Source: Bacteroidales bacterium (GTDB taxonomy: Bacteria > Bacteroidota > Bacteroidia > Bacteroidales > JAADJA01). From it: a stretch of 13,944 bases of DNA. Of the stretch, positions 1-6,980 are shown piece after piece; the first letter of the stretch is position 1; the number at the start of each line of letters is the position of its first letter. Under the pieces are notes generated by a model. The model saw only the letters and a program-made list of their open reading frames with translations, did not search any database and was not told where the DNA came from. Position numbers and translations under genes: made by a program. The stretch covers positions 1 to 13,944 of the forward strand of contig JAOZOC010000029.1 of NCBI GenBank assembly GCA_029933495.1. Reading direction: 5' to 3'.

Positions 1-21
1 GATTGTTAAGGATAAAAGTTA

Positions 22-29
22 TATTTTTG
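22..29 (+). promoter_or_regulatory. Putative Bacteroidota promoter (-7 element) of the porG-like gene
   Basis: The octamer TATTTTTG matches the Bacteroidota -7 consensus TAnnTTTG. A TTG lies at 3-5, only 16 nt upstream, which is short for the usual spacing of about 19-20 nt, so the -33 element is uncertain. If the site is used, transcription would start about 4-6 nt before the ATG at 39, giving an almost leaderless mRNA. This is a pattern match only, and the window edge hides the upstream sequence. Confidence 0.4.
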
Positions 30-38
30 CACCGCTTT

Positions 39-851
39 ATGAGAAAATTATTTTTAATTATAGTTTTTATTATAGCTGCTTTTGCAGGCAAAGCTCAACT
101 TGAAGTTGGTGCCTTTGGTGGAGGCTCATTTTATATGGGAGACCTGAACCCAAATTATCCTTTTTTGCAGACTGGTTTTGCCTATGGTTTTGTTGCTAGA
201 TATAATCTGTCTTCAAGGTGGACAATAAAACTAAATGGGTTAAAAGGTAGTCTGATAGGTGACGATAACAAATCAAACTTTTTACCTGAGCGCGGATTGA
301 GGTTCGATTCCGATATTTATGAAATGTCAATTGTGATGGAGTTTAATTTTTTGAGGTACTTTACCGGTAGTTTAAAAAACTTCATTTCGCCATATATTTT
401 TGGAGGCCCCGGATTTTTTTACAATAAACCGATGAATAACGGAAAGGATTTGAGGGATTTTCATACTGAGGGGCAAGGGACTAGTTTTGATGATAACGGA
501 ACCCGTCAGGAGTATTCCTATTTTCATTTTTCCATTCCTTTTGGATTCGGATTGAAATACAGCGTATCAAAAAAGATTGCACTTTCGGTTGAGTGGGGCA
601 TGCGCAAGACATATACAGATTATATTGATGATGTAAGTACAACTTATTATCTGAGCTCATCAACTGTTAAACCCGGTGATCCCAATTATCCTTATCTGGT
701 AGTTTCTGATCCTGGGAAGAATCATGAACCATATCAGCAGCGGGGAAATTCGGAAACGAATGATTGGTACTCTTTTGCTGGACTTACGATTACTTATAAT
801 ATAGATTTGACTAAAAGAAGTAAATGCTCTGATTTTGAAAGGCGGAAATAG
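39..851 (+). CDS. porG: PorG/DUF6089-like outer-membrane beta-barrel protein, probable T9SS component
   Basis: Predicted outer-membrane protein of 270 aa. I start it at the ATG at 39 because this begins a clean signal peptide (MRKLFLIIVFIIAAFAGKAQ, cleavage after about residue 20). A longer in-frame reading from a TTG at 3 would bury that signal. The mature part opens with the EVGAFGGGSFYMGDLNP signature that I associate with the DUF6089 family. It continues as alternating aromatic/hydrophobic strands with glycine turns, such as the stretch around SPYIFGGPGFFYNKP, and ends in a strand-like FAGLTITYNIDL followed by a short charged tail. P. gingivalis PorG (PG0189) belongs to this type, contacts the PorK/PorN rings of the type IX secretion system, and sits directly upstream of uppS, as here. 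The PorG assignment therefore rests on family signature plus synteny. A generic DUF6089 barrel without a T9SS role is the alternative. The stop is 23 nt before uppS, suggesting co-transcription. Confidence 0.72.
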   Translation: MRKLFLIIVFIIAAFAGKAQLEVGAFGGGSFYMGDLNPNYPFLQTGFAYGFVARYNLSSRWTIKLNGLKGSLIGDDNKSNFLPERGLRFDSDIYEMSIVMEFNFLRYFTGSLKNFISPYIFGGPGFFYNKPMNNGKDLRDFHTEGQGTSFDDNGTRQEYSYFHFSIPFGFGLKYSVSKKIALSVEWGMRKTYTDYIDDVSTTYYLSSSTVKPGDPNYPYLVVSDPGKNHEPYQQRGNSETNDWYSFAGLTITYNIDLTKRSKCSDFERRK

Positions 852-874
852 CGGTTAAAGATTTTTTATGAATA

Positions 875-1621
875 ATGAATTTTAAAGATCAAATAGATAG
901 AAGCAGATTACCTGAGCATATTGCCATAATTATGGATGGAAACGGTCGTTGGGCCAAGCAACGTGGCAGGATGCGGACTTTTGGACATTCCAGCGGAGTT
1001 AAGTCTGTGAGGGAAACAGCCGAAGGTGCTGCTGAAATTGGTGTTAAGTATCTGACATTATATGCCTTCTCTACCGAAAATTGGAAGCGGCCGAGGTCGG
1101 AAGTGAACGCTCTAATGACATTATTGGTTAAGACTCTTAATAAGGAGATTAAAACCCTTCACGATAATAATATTCGCCTTCTTGCTATTGGCGATCTTAA
1201 GTCGCTACCGGATAATACTTTTAAGGAGTTGCAATATGCAATAAATGAAACTGCTCACCACGATAAGATGGTAATGGTTTTGGCGTTGAGCTACAGCTCC
1301 AGATGGGAAATTGTTAATGCTGCAAGAATTATTTCAGAGAAAGTACAAAAGGGTGAATTATCGCCTGATAATATTAACAATGATCTGTTTTCGTCATATT
1401 TAACAACCGCAAACATTCCTGATCCCGAACTGCTTATCAGAACGAGTGGCGAGTACAGGATAAGCAATTTTTTGCTTTGGCAGATTGCTTATGCTGAATT
1501 TTATTTTACTCCTAAGCTTTGGCCTGACTTCAGACGTGAGGACCTATTTGAAGCTATTGTGGATTTTCAAAAAAGGGAAAGAAGATTTGGTAAAACGAGT
1601 GAACAAATTGTTTCAAAATAG
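875..1621 (+). CDS. uppS: Isoprenyl transferase (undecaprenyl diphosphate synthase)
   Basis: Cytosolic cis-prenyltransferase of 248 aa, the usual family length. It condenses farnesyl diphosphate with successive isopentenyl diphosphates to make the C55 lipid carrier used for peptidoglycan and surface polysaccharides. Conserved motifs appear in order. HIAIIMDGNGRWA at residues 15-27 contains the catalytic Asp21 and the diphosphate-binding GNGR loop. LYAFSTENWKRP follows at about residues 62-73, and the C-terminal RTSGE...RISNFLLWQ with AYAEFYFTPKLWPDF carries the IPP/Mg-binding Arg and Glu residues. The protein has no signal peptide, as expected. The ATG at 875 places the first motif at the normal distance; another ATG at 868 is out of frame. 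It lies between the porG-like gene and bamA, and its stop is 4 nt before the bamA start, so tight translational coupling is likely. Confidence 0.97.
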   Translation: MNFKDQIDRSRLPEHIAIIMDGNGRWAKQRGRMRTFGHSSGVKSVRETAEGAAEIGVKYLTLYAFSTENWKRPRSEVNALMTLLVKTLNKEIKTLHDNNIRLLAIGDLKSLPDNTFKELQYAINETAHHDKMVMVLALSYSSRWEIVNAARIISEKVQKGELSPDNINNDLFSSYLTTANIPDPELLIRTSGEYRISNFLLWQIAYAEFYFTPKLWPDFRREDLFEAIVDFQKRERRFGKTSEQIVSK

Positions 1622-1625
1622 AAAG

Positions 1626-4247
1626 ATGAAGCTGAAATTTACAGGACTTATATTTATACTGCTTATTATAGATGTTAATTTGAATGCTCAGGTGTCGATT
1701 GGCGATAAGATTGTTGATTATGCCAATCCCAAGGAGTATCTTCTCGGTGGGATTACGATTTCCGGAGTTAAATATCTTGATAATAATGCTTTGATTATGC
1801 TTTCGGGATTATCGGTTGGCGATAAGATCCGTATTCCCGGTGATCAGACTGCCAAGGCAATTGAGAATCTCTGGAAACAAGGGCTGTTTAAAAATATCAT
1901 TATCACTATTACTAAAGTCGAAGGAACTCAGGTTTTTCTGAATATTGACCTTAAAGAACGGCCCAGAATGTCCTCCTTTGCGTTCAATGGGGCGAAGAAA
2001 GCTGAAATTGATAAGATCAGGGAAACGTTAAAACTTACTCGTGGTAATGTTGTTACTGATAATCTGCTACTCCGTGCTGAAAATTCAATTAAAGGCTATT
2101 TCGTCGAAAAGGGTTATCTTGAAACGGAGGTTAACATTGATGTAAAAGCGGATACTGCCAGAGTAAATCACGTTAAGCTTGTTTTTAATATTGATAGAAA
2201 AGAGAAGGTTAAGATCAAGAGCATCAATATATATGGAAATAAGCATTATACAGATGAAAAGATAAAAAGCTCTCTTAAAGAGACAAAGGAAAAGGGTAAT
2301 TTCAAACCTATGGACGGTTTTGAGAGCCTCGTTTTGAATGCCGTGAGAGATGTCGCTACCTTTAGGTTTAATGATCTTGTAGAATATACAAGAGATTATT
2401 TTAACAGAAATATAAAACTCAGAGTATTTAAAGCATCAAAGTTTATTAGAGATAATTACGAGGAGGATAAGGTAAATTTAGTTAATTCTTATAATGAGGA
2501 AGGATATCGTGATGCCCTTATTGTTAAGGACTCTGTTTATCGGAACTCTGATGGTACCATAAGTATTGACATTACCTTAAATGAAGGTAACAGATACTAC
2601 TTTGGAAATATTTATTGGGTTGGTAATACAAAATATCCGGATGCCATTCTTGATAAGGTGTTGAGAATACAGAGAGGAGATATTTATAATTATGAATTGC
2701 TTAATCAAAATCTGACTTTTAACCAAAGTGAAGATGATGTAAGCTCACTCTATATGAATGATGGATATCTGTTCTTTTCTGCCAGGCCGGTTGAGGTTGG
2801 TGTGCGCAACGATTCAATAGATATTGAAGTTCGTATTTATGAAGGGAAGCAGGCTACTATTAAAAATGTGTCAATAAAAGGGAATACACGGACAAATGAT
2901 CATGTTATTATTAGGGAAATAAGGACTGTTCCCGGGCAATTATTTTCTCGTTCGGATATTATAAGGACAACACGTGAGCTGGCACAATTAAAATATTTTA
3001 ATGCTGAAACTATTAATCCAAATATTGTTCCTAATCAGGTTGACGGTACAGTAGATATTGAGTATCAGCTTGAAGAGGTGTCCTCTGACCAGATTGAGCT
3101 GTCCGGAGGCTGGGGGTATGGGCGTATAATCGGTACACTAGGTGTTTCATTCAACAACTTCTCTTTAAAGAATATTTTTAAGCCAAAAATGTGGCGCCCG
3201 GTCCCGACAGGTGATGGACAAAAACTCAGTCTCAGGTTGCAATCCTATGGAAAGGGATATATAAGTTATAGCTTTTCATTTACCGAGCCCTGGCTTGGAG
3301 GTAAAAAACCTCATGCTTTTACAGTGAGCTATTATCACTCTGTATATTCTTATGGTGCAGGGCGTGATACACCCGATTGGCATCAGTTTAAAATTGACGG
3401 TGTTACCATTGGACTGGGAAGGCGTCTGGCCTGGCCTGATGACTATTTTTCACTTTATACAGCTATAAATTTTCAGAGATATGACCTCTATAAATATACA
3501 CAAATATTCACATTTGGTGGAGGTACAGGAACATATAATAACATTAGTTTTAATGTAACGCTTGCCCGTAATTCGATTGACTTTCCAATTTATCCCAGGA
3601 ATGGATCTAACGTTTCAGTCTCTCTTGATTTTACTCCACCGTTTTCGGGATTCACAAACAGAAATTATGCAGAATTGGATGATATACAGAAGTATCAGTG
3701 GCTTGAATATCATAAGTGGAATCTGTTATCTGTTTTCTATACTCCAATTTATAAAAACCTGGTTTTGATGGGAAGGGCAAAGTTTGGTTTTCTGGGAGCA
3801 TGGAATAAGGAGCTCGGTGTGACGCCGTTTGAAAGGTATTACCTTGGAGGTGATGGATTGTCGGGATATAATAATATGGACGGACGTGAGTTAATTGGCA
3901 TGAGAGGTTATGAAAACAATTCTCTGACACCTAACTATTGGAGGTCAAGTAATGTTGGCGGAACTATTTATGATAAGTTTACTCTTGAACTCAGATATCC
4001 TCTGTCATTGAATCCAAGTGCTACAATTTATGTAGCAACATTTCTTGAAGCAGGTAATTCCTGGTTGAGGTTTGATGATTTTAACCCGTTCGAGGCTTAC
4101 AGGTCTGCCGGTGTAGGACTTAGAGTGTTTTTACCTATGTTTGGTATCCTCGGTCTTGACTGGGGTTATGGTTTTGACCCTGTTCCCGGACTGCCGAATG
4201 CTAATAGAGGACAGTTCCACTTCTCAATTAATCAGTCGATTGATTAA
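1626..4247 (+). CDS. bamA: Outer-membrane protein assembly factor BamA (Omp85)
   Basis: Core subunit of the beta-barrel assembly machinery, 873 aa, which inserts outer-membrane proteins. The frame is open further upstream inside uppS, but the ATG at 1626 begins a proper signal peptide (MKLKFTGLIFILLIIDVNLNAQ) and follows the uppS stop by 4 nt. The periplasmic half contains tandem POTRA repeats, the first starting at GGITISGVKYLDNNAL and later ones at MSSFAFNGAKKAEID, VKIKSINIYGNKHY, YYFGNIYWVGNTKY and ATIKNVSIKGNTRT. That makes five, with the long insertion in the third that is usual for Bacteroidota. The membrane barrel begins near ELSGGWGYGRIIGTLGV. The conserved extracellular loop 6 motif appears as RGY at residues 760-762, equivalent to VRGF in E. 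coli. The C-terminus ends FHFSINQSID, without the usual terminal aromatic residue. The gene belongs to the envelope operon and is followed after 45 nt by the first skp. Confidence 0.96.
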   Translation: MKLKFTGLIFILLIIDVNLNAQVSIGDKIVDYANPKEYLLGGITISGVKYLDNNALIMLSGLSVGDKIRIPGDQTAKAIENLWKQGLFKNIIITITKVEGTQVFLNIDLKERPRMSSFAFNGAKKAEIDKIRETLKLTRGNVVTDNLLLRAENSIKGYFVEKGYLETEVNIDVKADTARVNHVKLVFNIDRKEKVKIKSINIYGNKHYTDEKIKSSLKETKEKGNFKPMDGFESLVLNAVRDVATFRFNDLVEYTRDYFNRNIKLRVFKASKFIRDNYEEDKVNLVNSYNEEGYRDALIVKDSVYRNSDGTISIDITLNEGNRYYFGNIYWVGNTKYPDAILDKVLRIQRGDIYNYELLNQNLTFNQSEDDVSSLYMNDGYLFFSARPVEVGVRNDSIDIEVRIYEGKQATIKNVSIKGNTRTNDHVIIREIRTVPGQLFSRSDIIRTTRELAQLKYFNAETINPNIVPNQVDGTVDIEYQLEEVSSDQIELSGGWGYGRIIGTLGVSFNNFSLKNIFKPKMWRPVPTGDGQKLSLRLQSYGKGYISYSFSFTEPWLGGKKPHAFTVSYYHSVYSYGAGRDTPDWHQFKIDGVTIGLGRRLAWPDDYFSLYTAINFQRYDLYKYTQIFTFGGGTGTYNNISFNVTLARNSIDFPIYPRNGSNVSVSLDFTPPFSGFTNRNYAELDDIQKYQWLEYHKWNLLSVFYTPIYKNLVLMGRAKFGFLGAWNKELGVTPFERYYLGGDGLSGYNNMDGRELIGMRGYENNSLTPNYWRSSNVGGTIYDKFTLELRYPLSLNPSATIYVATFLEAGNSWLRFDDFNPFEAYRSAGVGLRVFLPMFGILGLDWGYGFDPVPGLPNANRGQFHFSINQSID

Positions 4248-4292
4248 ATAAATCTTAAACTAAATCGTTATAAAGAATAAAAAACTAAGATT

Positions 4293-4925
4293 ATGAAATA
4301 TTCGGTAATTGCTTTCGCGCTGCTTGTCTGTTTTACGACAGCTTCGGTTGCTCAAAAGTATGCTTATGTTGATACGGAATATATCCTTGATAATATTCCT
4401 GAGTATAAGGATGCACAAAATCAGCTTGATGAATATGCAGCCGAATATCAACAGGAGATAAAGGAAAAAATAGATGAAATTAATAAGATGACTCAGGATT
4501 TTCAGGCTGAAGCTGTTCTGATGCCCGAAGATGTAAAAAATAAAAAGGAAGAGGAGATCAATAAGAAAAAGGAGGAGCTTGCTACGTTTCAAAATCAGCG
4601 ATTTGGTACAGATGGTGATCTGTTCCTGAAAAGAGAGGAGCTTGTAAAACCAATTCAGGAGAAGATTTTTAATGCCATTGAAGAGATAGCGGTCGATAAA
4701 AACTACTCTTTTGTGTTTGACAAAGCAGGAAGCCTGTCGATTCTTTATGTTAATGCAAAATATGATATCAGTGATGATGTCCTTGATAAGGTCGGTGCCG
4801 AGTTGGGTACGGTGCGTAAGGAAAATAGGGTTAAAAAGAAGACACCATCCTCAAATCCGAGCAGGAGCCCGTCAAAACCGGAAGGTAATGCCCCCGGTCC
4901 GGTAAGAAAGGGTGGAAAGAAATAA
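4293..4925 (+). CDS. Skp/OmpH family periplasmic chaperone, copy 1 (with basic C-terminal tail)
   Basis: Predicted periplasmic holdase of 210 aa that carries unfolded outer-membrane proteins to BamA. The signal peptide is MKYSVIAFALLVCFTTASVAQ. The mature start KYAYVDTEYILDNIPEY is the canonical OmpH beginning. A long charged coiled-coil arm follows (about residues 45-105, rich in E/K/Q), then a small beta body with YSFVFDKAGSLSILYVNAKYDISDDVL. Residues 179-210 form an unusual tail rich in K, R, P, S and G that ends in KGGKK and has no counterpart in the second copy. By position after bamA it corresponds to the P. gingivalis Skp-like protein PGN_0300, which has been reported to be needed for T9SS function. 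That role is inferred here. No promoter is apparent in the 45-nt gap, so it is probably read from upstream. Confidence 0.9.
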   Translation: MKYSVIAFALLVCFTTASVAQKYAYVDTEYILDNIPEYKDAQNQLDEYAAEYQQEIKEKIDEINKMTQDFQAEAVLMPEDVKNKKEEEINKKKEELATFQNQRFGTDGDLFLKREELVKPIQEKIFNAIEEIAVDKNYSFVFDKAGSLSILYVNAKYDISDDVLDKVGAELGTVRKENRVKKKTPSSNPSRSPSKPEGNAPGPVRKGGKK

Positions 4926-4976
4926 ACTGTTAATGTTTCTTAAAACAGATAGTATTTTTTTGTGATATGTAATTTT

Positions 4977-5010
4977 TTTGTTGTTTTAATATAATTATTA
5001 CATACTTTTG
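4977..5010 (+). promoter_or_regulatory. Strong Bacteroidota-type promoter of the second skp
   Basis: A T-rich TTTGTTG at 4977-4983 is followed by exactly 19 nt and then TACTTTTG at 5003-5010, a perfect match to TAnnTTTG. This is the textbook spacing of a Bacteroidota primary-sigma promoter. The predicted start of transcription is around 5015-5017, giving a leader of about 30 nt before the ATG at 5045. The element sits in the 119-nt gap between the two skp genes, which otherwise holds only AT-rich sequence with no visible terminator. Confidence 0.72.
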
Positions 5011-5044
5011 CGCCTCAAATTAAAGATAAAATAATTTAAAGAAA

Positions 5045-5587
5045 ATGAAAAAATTAGTTAGTTTACTTATTATTGTTGTAGCAATAACGGCATCATCAAA
5101 CACTTTTGCGCAGTCAAAATACAAATTAGGACATTTAGATTTTGCAACCCTTTACAGTATGATGCCAGGGCTTGATTCCGTTAGAACTGTTTATGAAGCA
5201 TACAACAAAAGTTTGCAAGACCAGTTTGCTGCTATGCAGGCTGAGCTCGAGAACAAGTTTAATGAATATCAGACAAACATGAGCGGAATGTCAGATATTA
5301 TTCGCCAAACAAAAGAAGCAGAAATAAATGACCTGAAACAAAGGCTTGATGATTTTAATGCTCAGGCAACTCAGGATCTTCAAAGCAAAGAAGCTGATCT
5401 TACAGCTCCTATTATTGATAAGGCAAGATTGGCTGTCGAGGAAGTTGCTAAAGAAGAAGGCTATACTTATGTTTTTAACAGCACCGAAGGTTTATTGCTT
5501 TACGCCGAACCTAGTGATGATATGATGGATAAGGTAAAAGCAAAGCTTGGTATTACAATGCCAACACCAAAAAATCCAGAGAATTAA
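5045..5587 (+). CDS. Skp/OmpH family periplasmic chaperone, copy 2
   Basis: Second OmpH/Skp-type chaperone, 180 aa. The signal peptide MKKLVSLLIIVVAITASSNTFAQ is followed by the family start YKLGHLDFATLYSMMPGLDSV. A coiled-coil arm runs through about residues 55-120 with many Q, E and K (for example SLQDQFAAMQAELENKFNEY). The closing beta segment is GYTYVFNSTEGLLLYAEPSDDMMDKVKAKLG. It is a divergent paralogue of the gene just upstream, matching the body domain but lacking its basic tail. The pair corresponds by position to P. gingivalis PG0192/PG0193. It has its own consensus promoter and is followed 20 nt later by an intrinsic terminator, so it can be transcribed alone as well as at the end of the porG-uppS-bamA-skp operon. 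Confidence 0.9.
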   Translation: MKKLVSLLIIVVAITASSNTFAQSKYKLGHLDFATLYSMMPGLDSVRTVYEAYNKSLQDQFAAMQAELENKFNEYQTNMSGMSDIIRQTKEAEINDLKQRLDDFNAQATQDLQSKEADLTAPIIDKARLAVEEVAKEEGYTYVFNSTEGLLLYAEPSDDMMDKVKAKLGITMPTPKNPEN

Positions 5588-5607
5588 AAATTTATATTTT
5601 ATGATAT

Positions 5608-5635
5608 AAAGCCCCGCCTTATCGGGGCTTTTTTT
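5608..5635 (+). terminator. Rho-independent terminator of the envelope operon
   Basis: A 9-bp stem, AAAGCCCCG pairing with CGGGGCTTT, encloses the 6-nt loop CCTTAT and runs straight into a 7-T tract (5629-5635). It lies 20 nt after the stop of the second skp. On the opposite strand the same hairpin is followed by a weaker T-containing run, so it could also stop transcription of the convergent gene ending at 5690. Confidence 0.93.
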
Positions 5636-5689
5636 ATGTTTTTCTAACCACAATTAGATAAATGCACCTCACATCTCATTTCTAATATC

Positions 5690-6847
5690 TTATCTCACAA
5701 GCGTTACACTACCTTTATTTGTGAGTTTGTTTTTCTCGGTTTCAAAATAAATTACCCATGCATAAACACCCTCTGCACATATTTGGCCGTTGTTTCCTTC
5801 GCCGTCCCAACCCTGTGAAATATCATTTGTGTCGAAAACCAGCTTGCCCCATCGGTCATAAATATACATTTTAAAATTTTGAATATTGTCAACAGGATCT
5901 GCGAAGATATTAAAAACCCTGTTCTGTTCAATATTGCTTTCAGGCCTGAAGGCAGTAGGAAGTGGTATGGTTGTGATCTTTACCTCATCATAATATTTAG
6001 TACCTCCACAAAGTGTTATCTCGGCGAAGTAGGATGTTGTTTCAGTAGGGTTTACAATTAAAGTTGTTGAGGTACTTATAGCTTCTCCTCCTGGATAACT
6101 GCCTGCATACCATGTTAGCATCAGGTCCGGTTTTGGAGCTATAACTTCAGGTAAAAAATTTATTTGGTTTACAGTATAGCTATCATTACCGTCAGGCACA
6201 AATTCCCACGATTCATTTGAGGCAGTCCAGGATGTGCTATTTCTGCCCGGAACCTGAACACCTTTGTCGAAATTGTAGTTTAGTCCCTGAGTAGCTTTAT
6301 TGAGTAAATAGGTGCATTTCGGTTTGTTGATAATATGATTTTCAATTTTCCCGGTCTCAAAAAGAACAATCTGAAATGTTACTTTCTGGTCATTACAATT
6401 ATACATTGGTGCATCACACCATCCGACTATCAGTTTTCTGTCAGGTGCTGAGCCAACTGTTTTGTAATACACATTATTGCTGTTTGTGCTTCCATGTGAA
6501 AAGTAATCCTGATATGGCCCGTAAATAGCTTTCTCCATCTTATTGTTTGGGATTGACACCGGATCGCGGTATGCCCCCTGGGAGAGATTGAAGCTGACTA
6601 CGCCATTTGCCCCGATCATAAATTGAGAAGCCGTCTCTCCATAAAATGTAAAATCGAAACCTATATCAAAGGGGCCTGCAAAATCATCATCATGAACTGT
6701 AACCAGAGTCCCAAAATAACCCTCATATACAGCACTCAGCTTAACAGGTAGCCCTGCAGTGATTGTAGCATCTTTTTCGGCATCAACTTGTGCACAGGCT
6801 ATGCTGCCTACAAGAATTAGTAATAATAATATTGTCGTTTTTTGCAT
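5690..6847 (-). CDS. Probable T9SS-secreted protein with nidogen-like region and type B (CHU_C) sorting domain
   Basis: Predicted exported protein of 385 aa, individual function unknown. It starts with a signal peptide (MQKTTILLLLILVGSIACAQ). Residues about 30-220 contain IGFDFTFYG...FMIGANGVVSF and later WCDAPMYNCNDQKVTFQIVLFETG, a pattern resembling nidogen-like extracellular beta domains found in Bacteroidota cargo. A PKD/Ig-like linker follows (TSYFAEITLCGGTKYYDEVKIT). Residues 296-385 form a gliding-motility-associated C-terminal domain: LPTAFRPES...VFNIF, then MYIYDRWGKLVFDT, GWDGEGNNGQ, GVYAWVIYF and the final KGSVTLVR. Such domains direct export through the type IX system as type B signals. 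The usual acidic NGDGxND signature near the domain start is degenerate here (ESNIEQNR). The gene faces the envelope operon, and no clear promoter was found upstream. In several relatives I recall murI following the skp pair, and it is absent here. Confidence 0.82.
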   Translation of the reverse strand: MQKTTILLLLILVGSIACAQVDAEKDATITAGLPVKLSAVYEGYFGTLVTVHDDDFAGPFDIGFDFTFYGETASQFMIGANGVVSFNLSQGAYRDPVSIPNNKMEKAIYGPYQDYFSHGSTNSNNVYYKTVGSAPDRKLIVGWCDAPMYNCNDQKVTFQIVLFETGKIENHIINKPKCTYLLNKATQGLNYNFDKGVQVPGRNSTSWTASNESWEFVPDGNDSYTVNQINFLPEVIAPKPDLMLTWYAGSYPGGEAISTSTTLIVNPTETTSYFAEITLCGGTKYYDEVKITTIPLPTAFRPESNIEQNRVFNIFADPVDNIQNFKMYIYDRWGKLVFDTNDISQGWDGEGNNGQICAEGVYAWVIYFETEKNKLTNKGSVTLVR

Positions 6848-6980
6848 AAAGAGTTAACAGTTTAACTTCTAGGTAATTGTTAAAATAAAAACAACTTATA
6901 ATTGACGAATAAATAAAAATCTATAAAAATCCTGATATTCAAAACGCTCACTGTAGTATTAAATTTTATTATTTTGAGAC

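Noticed and set aside
1485..1625. Upstream in-frame extension of bamA inside uppS
   Set aside because: It overlaps the well-conserved uppS 3' end, would place 47 residues before an obvious signal peptide, and the ATG at 1626 lies just after the uppS stop.
6854..6883. Inverted repeat TTAACA ... TGTTAA upstream of the T9SS cargo gene, considered as an operator
   Set aside because: Arms are only 6 nt in AT-rich sequence with an 18-nt spacer, easily expected by chance, and no regulator gene is nearby.
6848..6980. Search for a promoter or terminator in the gap between the two minus-strand genes
   Set aside because: No TAnnTTTG on the minus strand and no hairpin with a T tract; only a weak TAGATTTT-like match was seen, not enough to annotate.
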